A stretch of DNA of 64,000 bases, taken from Asticcacaulis sp. Its GTDB lineage: Bacteria; Pseudomonadota; Alphaproteobacteria; Caulobacterales; Caulobacteraceae. Positions 33,565 to 42,745 of the stretch are shown here, piece after piece. The position numbers were made by a program, and so were the translations under genes. Each line of letters starts with the position of its first letter. Positions within the stretch are counted from its first letter, which is position 1. A model generated the notes under the pieces. The model searched no databases. It was not told the origin of the DNA and worked only from the letters and a program-made list of their open reading frames with translations. The stretch is from NCBI GenBank assembly GCA_024707255.1, contig JANQAC010000002.1, forward strand, positions 1,482,001-1,546,000, given 5' to 3'.

Positions 33565-35449
33565 TCAGACAACCTCCGTTGTCCCCTCGTCCACCGCCTT
33601 GGTGGTGTCGTTAGCGCCGTAGGACCACTTCTTCAGCACGAAGCTCAGCAGGAAGAAAACCACGCCGATACCAACACCCAGCCAGCCGATGAACTGGAAG
33701 GTATCCAGCGACGACATCAGGGCCGACTTGTTATCCAGCACCTTGCCACCAACCGTCTCAGTCGAGGCGAAGGTCGAGATAATGGCGGCGACATACTGGC
33801 CAAGCGACGCCCCCAGGAACCAGATGGCCATCATGGTGGCGACAATGGTCGGCGGCGACAGCTTAGTCTGCTGCGACAGCCCAACCGGCGACAGGCTCAA
33901 TTCACCAATGGTGTGGAAGAAATAGGTCAGCAGCAGGAAGAAGGCCGGCAGGCGCCAGTTGGCATCGGCCAGAGGCGCGGCCCAGACCAGCACCAGAAAG
34001 CCCAGGCCGACATTCAGCAGGCCGAAAGCGAATTTCTTGACCGGATCGGGGTCCATATTGCGATTGCCGAGGAAGGTGAAGATCGCCGCGAAGACCGGCG
34101 CCAGGATGAGGATAAAGCCGGCATTGAAGGTCTGGGTCTGCGAAGCGGTCATACCCATGTCGATCCAGATCGAACCGGCCGGCACCGTCATGGCTGCCAG
34201 TTGTTCCTGCGAGGCCAGCACGAACTTGCCGATCACCATAGGCGCCTTCATGATGTTGAGGTCGGTATTGCGCTCAGCGAACAGGGATAGCGACGATCCC
34301 GCCTGCTCAAACAGGGCGAAGAAGATGGCCGAGGCGCCGGACAGGATCATGGCAAGGCCCAGCCGGAAGCGTTCCTGGACATTGTACTTCGTGAACATCT
34401 GAATGAAGACATAGATGATGATCGCCACCATGCCCACCGTCAGGGCCGTGCCGACGATCTTGTTCTTCTGCACCAGGAAAAAGATCACCGGCACCATGGC
34501 GAAGCCGAACAGATAGATCAGGTTTTCCTTGGAAATCCCGGCCACCTTTTCCTTTAGGACTTCCGGCTTCGGCGGCTCGCCCTTGCCTTGCAGCCGATTT
34601 GCCAAGCGTGAACATGATCAGGCCGGCCAGCATCCCGACCCCGGCCAGGCCGAAGCCCGCCCACCAGCCGACATTTTCACCGAGATAGCCACACAAGGCC
34701 GCTGCCCAGAACGAACCGAGATTAATGCCGTAATAATAGAACTGGAAACCGGCGTCGCGGCGCGGATCCTTGTCCGGATAAAGCTGGCCGACAATCGAGG
34801 AAATATTCGGCTTCATGAAACCGACGCCCATGATGATCAGCGACACCGACAGATAGAAGGCTTGTTCCGCCCACGGCGTGGCCACCTTCATGCCTTTGGT
34901 GAACGAACCGGCGGGCAGGTCGGCCGGGATCGGCGCACCGGCCGGCAGCCCTTCGACATGATAACCGCCATCCGGACGGCCCGACCAGTCATAGCGATGA
35001 TCACCAATCTGGAGCCTGACGGCGCGGTCCTGCCCCTTGCCTTCGACAACGAATTCATATGTATGTCCCTGGTAGGTCAGGGTATCGACATTGGCCTTGC
35101 CCTCGAAGGCCATGCCGAAGTGACCGGCCACCAGCAGGATAGCGCCAAAAACAATGGCCTTGCGCGTGCCCAGCCAGCGGTCGGCGATCAGGCCGCCCAG
35201 CAGTGGCAGCAGATAGATAAGCGTGGTGTAGGAGCCATATTGTGCATTGGCGTGTTCATCAGTGAACAGGAAGTGGCGGACCAGATAATAGATCAACAGG
35301 GCGCGCATACCATAGTAGGAAAAGCGTTCCCACATCTCGGCGAAGAAGCAGACGAACAGCCCTTTCGGGTGGTTGCGCATCTGCAAAAGGACGGGGATGG
35401 CGGTCAGGATTGTTACCAGAATCCCGGCCGCGATGACGATATTGATCAT
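33565..35449 (-). CDS. POT-family peptide:proton symporter (frame break in the middle)
   Basis: A proton-coupled di/tripeptide transporter of the POT (PTR2) family. The frame 34307-35449 starts MINIVIAAGI and carries FAEMWERFSYYGMRALLIYY (the E-x-x-E-R-like motif), GGLIADRWLGTRK, and an inserted beta-rich loop of about 90 residues (TYQGHTYEFVVEGKGQDRAV). It joins the frame 33565-34605 (LFGFAMVPVIFFLVQKN, FFHTIGELSLSPVGLSQ) if one base is removed from the T3 run at 34598-34600; the span then gives 628 codons. The carboxyl half ends in a charged tail. A sequencing insertion is more likely than loss, as both halves keep every motif. It is convergent with the receptor gene. Confidence 0.88.
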
Positions 35450-35641
35450 TCTGTTATCACTCGCAAAGGAAGGCGGCTCAGATCCTTCGCTCAGCGAGGT
35501 CGTTGCCTTTTTAACGACAAGACCAGCAATTTAAGCCCTTGGCAAGCATAAGAGTCACTGCACATGCGAAACTGTATACGATTCTTCACACTCAAGCGCC
35601 GTGAGGCTCGCGCCATCAGGCACGGCGGGCAGTCGCCCTTG

Positions 35642-35660
35642 CCGATCGAAATTCGATCGG
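35642..35660. promoter_or_regulatory. 19-bp palindrome upstream of the POT gene
   Basis: CCGATCGAA and TTCGATCGG flank a single A, giving a perfect 9-bp dyad. It is 43 bases after the gshA stop and about 190 bases before the POT start. No T run follows, so an operator is as likely as a terminator. Confidence 0.45.
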
Positions 35661-35666
35661 AAATGT

Positions 35667-35702
35667 CACTCTAAAAAGTACGTCACGCTTTGGGGATGCG
35701 CG
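35667..35702. repeat. alphaproteobacterial palindromic intergenic repeat, copy 1
   Basis: The stretch ending CTTTGGGGATGCGCGC abuts the gshA stop codon and is similar over about 36 bases to the element at 40015-40058 (shared core AAAAGT, CAC, CTTT, GGATGCGC). It resembles the dispersed AAAAGTG...CACTTT...GGATGCGC elements common downstream of genes in alphaproteobacteria. Confidence 0.5.
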
Positions 35703-37073
35703 CTAATAAGCTTCCGCTTCGTACAGCTTGCGGAAATCGCCCTGCCAGACGCCGTTGAACTTTTCCAGCAGACGGTCGGCCGGCGTAAGCCCACTGTCGG
35801 CGATCTCGAACAGTTCGCTTAAGTATCCGGTTTCATCGACCATCCCGCCGGACAGACGGTTGCGGTTCTTCAGGCCATGTTTGGCGATCTCCAGCACGTC
35901 CATCGCCCAGTCCTTGACCGGACGGCCTGCGATCTCGCCCTTGAGGCCGGTTTTAGCCGCCATGCCGCGCAGGGTGTTGTGATCGTCATTCGTCCAGCCC
36001 CTGACCAGTTCCCACGCCGCTTCCAGTGACGGCTGGTCATAGAGCAGGCCCGCCCACAGCGCCGGCAGGGCGCACAGGCGTCCCCACGGTCCGGCATCGG
36101 CGCCGCGCATTTCGAGATACTTCTTGAGACGCACTTCGGGGAACAGGGTGGTCAGATGGTCGGCCCAATCGTCCATAGTCGGCAACTCGCCCGGCAGGGC
36201 CGGCAGTTCGCCCTTGAGGAAAGCCTTGAAATCCTGGCCGGAGGCATCGATATAGCCGCCGTTCGCCGCGCCCTCGCGCTTGACGAAATACATCGGCACG
36301 TCGAGCGCGTATCTGGCGTAGCGCTCGAAACCGAAGCCGTCCTCGAACACGAAATCCAGCATACCGGTGCGGTCCGGATCAGTGTCGGTCCAGACATTAG
36401 CGCGCGCAGACAGGAAACCGCTCGGCTTACCCTCGATAAAGGGCGAATTGGCGAAGAGCGCCGTAGCGATCGGTTGCAGGGCCAGGGAGGTGCGGAATTT
36501 CAGCACCATATCGGCCTCGTCGGCATAGTCGAGATTGGCCTGCACGGTGCAGGTACGCAGCATCATATCAAGCCCCAGCTTACCAACCTTCGGCATATAG
36601 GCGCGCATGATGTTATAGCGCCCCTTGGGCATGACCGGCGTTTCCACGCGCGTCCACAGCGGCGAGAAACCGAGGCCGATAAAGCCAAGCTTCAGCTCGG
36701 AAGCGACCGTCTTGACCTCTTCCAGGTGCTGGCCGGTCTCGTTGCAGATATCGTGGAGGGTTTCCAGCGGCGCGCCCGAAAGCTCGAACTGGCCGCCCGG
36801 TTCCAGAGTCACCGAGGCGCCGTTCTTCAGCAGGGCGATGATCTTGCCGTTCTCATAATAGGGCTTCCAGCCAAAGCGCTCCAGCCCCACCAGCATGGCC
36901 TCGATACCAGACGGACCCTCATAGGTTGGGCGGCGCAGGGTATCGAGATGAAAGGCAAACTTCTCGTGCTCGGCGCCGATGCGCCAATTTTCGCGCGGCT
37001 TGTTACCGGCTTCAAAATAACTGACCAGATCGGCCATGGTGCGGACAGGTTCCGCCTTAGAAGTCTCAGCCAC
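35703..37073 (-). CDS. gshA: glutamate-cysteine ligase (plant/alphaproteobacterial type)
   Basis: First step of glutathione synthesis: ATP-dependent joining of glutamate and cysteine. The 456-residue protein has the family opener RIGAEHEKFAF near residue 31, LEPGGQFELSGAPLETLHD near 90, GRYNIMRAYMP near 150 and the CTVQANLDYADE segment near 177, typical of the GCS2 class shared by plants and alphaproteobacteria. The start MAETSKAEPV is the first ATG. The following rsmE gene upstream on the same strand is 86 bases away, so they may be co-transcribed. Confidence 0.94.
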   Translation of the reverse strand: MAETSKAEPVRTMADLVSYFEAGNKPRENWRIGAEHEKFAFHLDTLRRPTYEGPSGIEAMLVGLERFGWKPYYENGKIIALLKNGASVTLEPGGQFELSGAPLETLHDICNETGQHLEEVKTVASELKLGFIGLGFSPLWTRVETPVMPKGRYNIMRAYMPKVGKLGLDMMLRTCTVQANLDYADEADMVLKFRTSLALQPIATALFANSPFIEGKPSGFLSARANVWTDTDPDRTGMLDFVFEDGFGFERYARYALDVPMYFVKREGAANGGYIDASGQDFKAFLKGELPALPGELPTMDDWADHLTTLFPEVRLKKYLEMRGADAGPWGRLCALPALWAGLLYDQPSLEAAWELVRGWTNDDHNTLRGMAAKTGLKGEIAGRPVKDWAMDVLEIAKHGLKNRNRLSGGMVDETGYLSELFEIADSGLTPADRLLEKFNGVWQGDFRKLYEAEAY

Positions 37074-37159
37074 GCGCCCTGCCCTCTCAATATTGCAAGC
37101 GGGGCTTATATGGGCTGCCCTTCCGTCACTGGCAAGGTGACAATTATGTTTTTGGCGAT

Positions 37160-37906
37160 TTACTTCCAGTCGCCAAGCGCTGCCTGATAGAGGGTCAGGG
37201 CGGAAATGGCCGCGGTATCGGCACGCAGGATGCGCGGACCGAGATTGACGGGATGGACGTTTGCCATACCGCGCAAGGTCTGGCGCTCATGGTCATCAAA
37301 GCCGCCTTCTGGTCCTATCAGGATTGCCGCGCTCTTGTTTGTCAATGTTGACAGAACGTCCAGCAACGGACTGGTGCGGCGCGCATCGCCTTCATGCGTG
37401 CTGTCCTCGTCACCGAAAATAATCGCCTCCACGTCGGGCGCCGCCAGAAAGGCATCGAGCTTTACCGGCGCCAGAATCTCCGGCACATCCAGCCGCTCGG
37501 TCTGCTCGGCCGCCTCCTGGGCGATGATCTTCAGGCGCTCCAGCTTGACATGGTCCGACTGCGTGCGGCGGGTCGTCAACAGTTGAATCCGCGACGTGCC
37601 CAGTTCCGCCGCCTTCTCGATGATATATTCCAGCGGGGAACGTTTAATCAGCGCCACGGCCAATACCGGTCCCCGCCCGGGCGGCTGCGGCTTGGTCTGT
37701 TCGGTCAGCCTCAGCATAATCTGCTTCTTTCCCGTCTCGGCGATCTGCGCGGTCCATTCGCCGTCACGGCCATTGAACAGCGACACTTGATCACCCGCGC
37801 CCTTGCGCATCACGGAGGTGAGATACCGCCCCTGGTCAATATTGAGCGGCAGGGTCAACCCTATGCTGAATGTGGGCGTCGGTTCAGAAATGTGGAGGCG
37901 GATCAT
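37160..37906 (-). CDS. rsmE: 16S rRNA m3U1498 methyltransferase
   Basis: Methylates N3 of U1498 in 16S rRNA with S-adenosylmethionine. The 248-residue protein has an N-terminal PUA-like domain (HYL-type, QGRYLTSVMRKGAGDQVSLF) and a SPOUT knot with KRSPLEYIIEKAAELG, GPEGGFDDHE near residue 197, and the knot strand LGPRILRADTA near residue 221. The start MIRLHISEPT matches relatives. It lies upstream of gshA on the same strand, as in many alphaproteobacteria. Confidence 0.94.
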   Translation of the reverse strand: MIRLHISEPTPTFSIGLTLPLNIDQGRYLTSVMRKGAGDQVSLFNGRDGEWTAQIAETGKKQIMLRLTEQTKPQPPGRGPVLAVALIKRSPLEYIIEKAAELGTSRIQLLTTRRTQSDHVKLERLKIIAQEAAEQTERLDVPEILAPVKLDAFLAAPDVEAIIFGDEDSTHEGDARRTSPLLDVLSTLTNKSAAILIGPEGGFDDHERQTLRGMANVHPVNLGPRILRADTAAISALTLYQAALGDWK

Positions 37907-37930
37907 AGGACGGGTTTAGCGCCTAACTCT

Positions 37931-38851
37931 TCACCTGCCAAGATGCGCGCTCGTAAAGCCATCGACCTTATCCGTATATTCACCCGGCAGGCCAAGCTCG
38001 CTATTGACCTCGCCATGTTTCAAATCTTCCGGCAAAACCGGCGCAGAATGACCGGCGTCCTTCAGACGGGCGGCGAAGTCGCGGCTTTGCCCACAGGAAT
38101 CATCCGGGCGTTTCAGCGCGCAAACCAGCATCATCGGCACCGCATCCGGCGCGATATGCTGTGCCGGCGACAGGCTGGCCCAATAGGCCGGGTCAGTGCC
38201 GAAAGCGTCGTCATAAAGCTGCGTGTGCTTACGGTTCATCACCGAGGCCACGTCATAGGCGGCGCTGTCCAGCACCACCGTGCCTGACCAGTTGTGACCG
38301 CCGGCGCTGCGCACGCGCGACGGATCCGCCGAAAGCAGCGCCACCAGATGCGCGCCGGCGGAATGGCCCATCAGGATCAGCTTGTTACCATCGCCGTCCC
38401 ATTCGCTGGCGTGCCTCTGCACATAGGCGACCCCTGAGGCCACATCCTGCGCCTGCACATCGACCCTGGCTTCCGGCAACATGCGGTAATCGATACTGAC
38501 GAAGATATATCCCTTCGGCAGCCAGTGTTTGACCTTGTTCTCCACCACCCCGGCCATGTTCTTGTCGCCGATGCGCCAGCCGCCACCATGCACCATGACG
38601 ATGACCGGCGCGTGATCCGGATGCGGCGGCAGGTAAATTTCCATTGTCTGTTCGGGACTGGCGCCATAGCTGGCGCTGCGCTGCGTGGCGCCCGGCACCA
38701 GCTTTCCGGCATCCGGCGGCGGCGTGGCATCGGATTTTGTCTTGATGCGTTCGATCAGGCGCTGACGAAGAAATTGCGCTTCTGCGGGAAGCGCTAAAGC
38801 AGAGAAGACTGAGACACAGCCCAGAAGGGCCAGCAGTTGCATTCGGGCCAT
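37931..38851 (-). CDS. exported alpha/beta hydrolase (BD-FAE/esterase type)
   Basis: A 306-residue secreted or periplasmic esterase. A signal peptide (ALLGCVSVFSALALPAEA) precedes an alpha/beta hydrolase fold with the oxyanion motif VHGGGWRIGDK near residue 90, the nucleophile elbow GHSAGAH near residue 158, the acid in the RPDDSCGQS region and the histidine in LKHGEVN near residue 282. The HGGGW motif places it with the hormone-sensitive-lipase/BD-FAE-like carboxylesterases. ATG 38851 is chosen because GGAGG lies eight bases upstream and the signal peptide begins there; the open frame to 39031 is not family-like. Confidence 0.87.
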   Translation of the reverse strand: MARMQLLALLGCVSVFSALALPAEAQFLRQRLIERIKTKSDATPPPDAGKLVPGATQRSASYGASPEQTMEIYLPPHPDHAPVIVMVHGGGWRIGDKNMAGVVENKVKHWLPKGYIFVSIDYRMLPEARVDVQAQDVASGVAYVQRHASEWDGDGNKLILMGHSAGAHLVALLSADPSRVRSAGGHNWSGTVVLDSAAYDVASVMNRKHTQLYDDAFGTDPAYWASLSPAQHIAPDAVPMMLVCALKRPDDSCGQSRDFAARLKDAGHSAPVLPEDLKHGEVNSELGLPGEYTDKVDGFTSAHLGR

Positions 38852-39010
38852 GATACCCCTCCGGTATGATCTGCCGGAGGCTAAATCCTGCCACATGACT
38901 GCACGATGAACAGAATGGCTCTGGCAGCGAAATCGTATGTCCGGTATCCGGTTTTGCTTATCCCGGCCTTTCAGACATGGTAAACATGTCCCCATGGACG
39001 GGAGGGGCGA

Positions 39011-39975
39011 ATGGAGTTCATTACAGCTCACATAAACTATGTTTTGGTTGCCGGCGGCCTACTGGGCCTGTTCCTCGGCGGTGAAGCCCTGATCCGGGGC
39101 GCCGTCGCCCTGGCGGAAGCGCTTAAGATTCCTAAGCTCATTATCGGCCTGACCATTATCGGCTTCGGCACCTCCATGCCCGAACTGCTGGTCGCCCTGC
39201 AATCGGTACAGCAAGGCGCGCCGGATGTGGCCGTGGGCAATGTCGTCGGCTCGAACATCGCCAATATCCTGCTGATCTTAGGCGTCGGCGCCCTGCTGCG
39301 GCCGATCGCCACCACCGCCCGCAATGTCCGGCGCGAAGCCCTGATCATGCTCGTGGTCAGCGGCGCCCTGACCTGGCTGGCCGGGTCGGCGTCCTGTCAC
39401 AACGCGACGGCCTGATCATGGCAGGCGCGCTGGTGGCCTATTTGCTGCTGGTCTATCTGCTGGAAGGCCGCAAGGGTGAGGAAGACATCGCGCCGAAAGT
39501 CAGCCTGTCACCTCTGGTGGCGCTTATCTGGATGATCGCCGGATTGGCGGCCCTGATCGCCGGCGCCGATGGCCTGGTGCGCGGCGCCACCGCCATAGCC
39601 CGTGATTTCGGCGTTTCCGATGCTGTTATCGGGTTGTCGCTGGTGGCGGTCGGCACCTCCCTGCCCGAACTGACCGTCACCATCCTCAGCTCGATCCGTC
39701 GCCAGAATGAAATGGCGCTGGGCAATGTGCTGGGCAGCAATATCTTCAATATACTGGGCATTCTCGGCATCACCGCCGCCGTCCATCCGCTTTCGATTGC
39801 GCCGCATTTTCTCCATGTCGACCTGCCACTGATGCTGGCCGCGGCCATCTGCCTGGCGGTGATCATCTTGCGGCGCCAGCCGATCGGACGCCTGGCCGGC
39901 CTGTTGTTCCTTCTGGCCTACGCCGGCTATATGGCCTGGCTGGTGAAGGGCCCCGCCCTGCTGGCTTTGCATTAA
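39011..39975 (+). CDS. CaCA-family Na+/Ca2+ antiporter (frame break in the middle)
   Basis: An inner-membrane exchanger of the YrbG/CaxA type with two repeated halves. The first alpha repeat is IGLTIIGFGTSMPELLVAL with GNVVGSNIANILLILG; the second is IGLSLVAVGTSLPELTVTI with GNVLGSNIFNILGILG. The two halves lie in different frames (39011-39415 and 39418-39975); adding one base to the GGG at 39383-39385 joins LTWLAG to VGVLSQRDGLIMAG and gives 322 codons, the normal size. A sequencing deletion is the simplest cause. The start has GGAGGGG seven bases upstream. Confidence 0.88.
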
Positions 39976-40001
39976 AAAGGCGGGCTGTACGGCCCGCCTT
40001 T
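39976..40001 (+). terminator. intrinsic terminator of the Na+/Ca2+ antiporter gene
   Basis: AAAGGCGGGC (39976-39985) pairs with GCCCGCCTTT (39992-40001) around TGTACG, directly after the stop codon. The A and T ends make it work in both directions; the convergent M61 gene ends 60 bases away. Confidence 0.8.
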
Positions 40002-40014
40002 CACTTTGCTTGAC

Positions 40015-40058
40015 GCGCATCTTAATCCGAAAAGTGCAGCACACTTTACGGGATGCGC
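40015..40058. repeat. alphaproteobacterial palindromic intergenic repeat, copy 2
   Basis: GCGCATC (40015-40021) pairs with GATGCGC (40052-40058), with inner CCG/CGG and AAAGTG/CACTTT pairs around CAGCA. It sits five bases after the M61 stop codon. A similar element is at 35667-35702. Confidence 0.6.
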
Positions 40059-40062
40059 TTCC

Positions 40063-42021
40063 TTACTTCTTCTCAGCCAGAATATCATCCAGCAGAGCCG
40101 GTTTGCCCTCGATCCGTTGCAGGACCGGGTAACGCAGGCCGCCGTGATAATCGATCTTCACGGTCTTGTAGTTGTCGTCCGACTTCACGATCAGTTCGAT
40201 CGGGCCGGTGCCGGTCTTGGCATCGGTGATGGCCTTCTTGAGCAGGTCCATGTCAAACGTCTTGCCATTGACCGCCACCAGGGTCATGCCTGGCGTCAGG
40301 CCGGCCTTGAAGGCGGGACTGTCCCACAGTTCGGACATGATGGAGTTGTCCTTGCTGCTGACCGAAAAGCCGATCGAATAGTTCAGGTTGGAATATTTAC
40401 GCAAGGATTCCAGAGACTTGAAATAATCGGTCGGGGTTTCCTGATAGACCAGCTTGTAGCCGCCGCGGGTGATACCATCGGTCGGCGCCGCGCCGTCATT
40501 GTTCTGGCCGTAGCCATAGACGCGCGCTTTCAGGAAGCTGTCCCAGTCGTAAGCGTAGACGCCATTCAAGGTTTTTACCACGTCATCGAAGGTATAGGTC
40601 GTCTCACCCCAGTCGCCATTCTTGATGCCGAAGAAAGCCTTGGCGAAATCGTCGAGCGATTTTTTGCCTCCGGTCTTCTCGCGGATCAGGGTATCGGCAT
40701 CGAGCCAGATCATCAGACCTTCATTGTAATAGTCTTCCGAGCGCTGCATCGAGGTCCAGTTCTGCGGGCTGCGCGACGAGATGATCGGATCATTGGTGGT
40801 GTCGATCAGCGGACGCCACTTACGGCCCGGCAGGTTGTCATAGGAGGCGAAGATCATCGCCAGGGCGCCCAGATCCTGATCCTTGCTGAGCAGGCCCGAA
40901 CGCCCGGCGAGCATATAGCCCCAGTACTGCGTCTGGCCTTCATAGACCCAGAGCAGCGAGTCGCGCATCGGCACCTGGAAATTCGGCGTCCAGAGATCGG
41001 CGCCGCGGCGGAACTTGCCGTTCCACGAATGGGTATATTCATGCGCCAGCAGGTCGCGGCCCACGAAGGCCGTCTTCCAGTCGGTCAGATATTTTTCCGA
41101 CACACTGTTCTCGGAGGAGCGGTGATGTTCCAGCCCGATGCCGCCCAGCGTATCCGTAGCCGCCACCAGGAAATCGTAATGATTATAATGATGTGCGCCA
41201 TAAAGCTTATAGGCTTGTTCAATCAGCTTCCTGTGGATGGCGATGACATCATCCGGCGCATTGAGCATATCCGGCGCATCGGCCATGATGTTCAGGCGCA
41301 CCGGCGTATCACTGCCCTTCGGCGTCAGATCCCAGGTCTTGAAATAACGCCCGGCATAGACCGGCGAATCGATCAGGGTGTAATAGTCGGTCGTCTTGAA
41401 GACGATGGTGTCGCCGGACTTGCTGTCGGTTTCCAGCCCGGTGGCGTAGCCGAAGCCGGCCGGCACTTTGAGCGTGGCCTGCACCGGGATCTGTTTGGCA
41501 TAGTAGCCCGCCGGATACATGGAAGCGAAGTTCCATTGCAGATCGACCATGTCGGCTGTCATGGTGATGCGGCCGGCGCTGGAGGTCACGGGCGCCAGGT
41601 ATTTGAACGCCACCTCTACCGTCTTGACGCCTTCCGGCACGGTGATGTGGAAGGCGTTCATATCGATCGGGTCGCGCAGCCAGTTGATGCGCTGACCATT
41701 TGCGGTGACGATGATATCGGCTACACGGCTCAGTTCGGTGCCCGGCGAATGGTGGCCCGGCAGCCATTTTGGCAGCATCAGCACCATGTCACCGCTTTTG
41801 ACGACCGGCACGGTTTCATTGACCTGAAAAATCCGGTGATCAAGGTCGGTGGCGTCCACCGTAACCTGCAAGGTGCCGGGATAGGGGATATTCTGCGGCT
41901 GCTCGACCGGCACCGCGGGCGGCGCCATATTCACTCCTGTGTCTTGGGAAAACGCGGCCGGAGCCAGGACCGCAGACATCAGCGCCAGTGCGCTGACCAA
42001 ACTCAAACCGTATTTTTTCAT
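40063..42021 (-). CDS. M61-family metallopeptidase (glycyl aminopeptidase) with PDZ domain
   Basis: A 652-residue exported peptidase. The signal peptide (MKKYGLSLVSALALMSAVLA) is followed by an N-terminal beta domain, a gluzincin core with zinc motif LLAHEYTHSWNGKF near residue 330 and the downstream WVYEGQTQYWG, and a C-terminal PDZ domain (SIGFSVSSKDN, AFKAGLTPGMTLVAVNGKTF). Family members cleave N-terminal glycine residues. ATG 42021 is chosen because it begins the signal peptide and CAGGG precedes it; the longer frame from 42072 lacks a signal at its start. Convergent with the antiporter gene. Confidence 0.92.
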   Translation of the reverse strand: MKKYGLSLVSALALMSAVLAPAAFSQDTGVNMAPPAVPVEQPQNIPYPGTLQVTVDATDLDHRIFQVNETVPVVKSGDMVLMLPKWLPGHHSPGTELSRVADIIVTANGQRINWLRDPIDMNAFHITVPEGVKTVEVAFKYLAPVTSSAGRITMTADMVDLQWNFASMYPAGYYAKQIPVQATLKVPAGFGYATGLETDSKSGDTIVFKTTDYYTLIDSPVYAGRYFKTWDLTPKGSDTPVRLNIMADAPDMLNAPDDVIAIHRKLIEQAYKLYGAHHYNHYDFLVAATDTLGGIGLEHHRSSENSVSEKYLTDWKTAFVGRDLLAHEYTHSWNGKFRRGADLWTPNFQVPMRDSLLWVYEGQTQYWGYMLAGRSGLLSKDQDLGALAMIFASYDNLPGRKWRPLIDTTNDPIISSRSPQNWTSMQRSEDYYNEGLMIWLDADTLIREKTGGKKSLDDFAKAFFGIKNGDWGETTYTFDDVVKTLNGVYAYDWDSFLKARVYGYGQNNDGAAPTDGITRGGYKLVYQETPTDYFKSLESLRKYSNLNYSIGFSVSSKDNSIMSELWDSPAFKAGLTPGMTLVAVNGKTFDMDLLKKAITDAKTGTGPIELIVKSDDNYKTVKIDYHGGLRYPVLQRIEGKPALLDDILAEKK

Positions 42022-42101
42022 GAAACCCTGACTGACGCTGGAACACCCCGGAGGGTGACTAACCAAGCGCAACTTGTTTCTTTTGTAAAGGTGTCAGGCG
42101 C

Positions 42102-42123
42102 AACATTACTTACGTGTAATGTT
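42102..42123. promoter_or_regulatory. 22-bp palindrome upstream of the M61 gene
   Basis: AACATTAC (42102-42109) and GTAATGTT (42116-42123) are perfect inverted arms around TTACGT. The site is about 80 bases upstream of the M61 ATG and 150 bases before the divergent gene at 42274. The size and symmetry fit a TetR- or GntR-type operator; the regulator is unknown. Confidence 0.5.
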
Positions 42124-42273
42124 AGGCCAAGCATCGCCCCCCTTCATTAACCGTAGTCAAGATTACGGTCAGCTTGACAATGGATCAACACCAATTTGAT
42201 ATGTCTGGTGGCAGGTCACGCCCCAAAGCTAAGGTCATATGCCAAGGTAATTTAGAGGAAGAAGGAACGGCCG

Positions 42274-42723
42274 ATGAAATTCCTGACTGCAATGCCTCTG
42301 ATTGCCGCCTTACCATTGATCCCTAGCTTGGCGATGACCTCGGACCTATGTATGGCCGGCAGGAAAAAGGCGCTGATGGAAGCCCAATTCTCCGGACCAA
42401 TAGTCTGTTCTGGAAAGGATGCCACGTTCATTCTTGCAGGACGGACATCGGGGAATGAGTTGTCGATTTACGATTACCGTTATCGATATCACCCTTTGAA
42501 TGGAAGCGTTGATCACGGAGGACAAAGGATAGTCATTTTTCACGGCGAGAAATACGTCGGGCAATATGCTTTAACTGTCCCATCCTACGTCTCGATTTCC
42601 GTGGATGGATCATCGGTAAAGATTAAATCCCGCGACACCTCGAATCCAGCTTCCTTGGATTTTTCGAAAGGACCGCCCAGGAAGATATTCGTGAACGGAG
42701 AAGTCGTTGAATTATTTCGCTGA
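42274..42723 (+). CDS. exported hypothetical protein
   Basis: A 149-residue protein with a signal peptide (MKFLTAMPLIAALPLIPSLA) and a mature part containing two early cysteines (SDLCMAG, PIVCSGK) that could form a disulphide. The rest alternates polar and hydrophobic residues as in a small beta protein (YDYRYRYHPLNGSVDH). AGGAAGAAGG precedes the ATG. Codon use is less GC-rich than in its neighbours, so it may be a later arrival. No family recognised. Confidence 0.6.
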   Translation: MKFLTAMPLIAALPLIPSLAMTSDLCMAGRKKALMEAQFSGPIVCSGKDATFILAGRTSGNELSIYDYRYRYHPLNGSVDHGGQRIVIFHGEKYVGQYALTVPSYVSISVDGSSVKIKSRDTSNPASLDFSKGPPRKIFVNGEVVELFR

Positions 42724-42745
42724 TCGGTCGTAAACCAATTTGCTG

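Noticed and set aside
40006..42150. 714-codon plus-strand frame opposite the M61 peptidase
   Set aside because: Antisense of a well-supported peptidase with signal peptide and HEYTH motif; no family features of its own.
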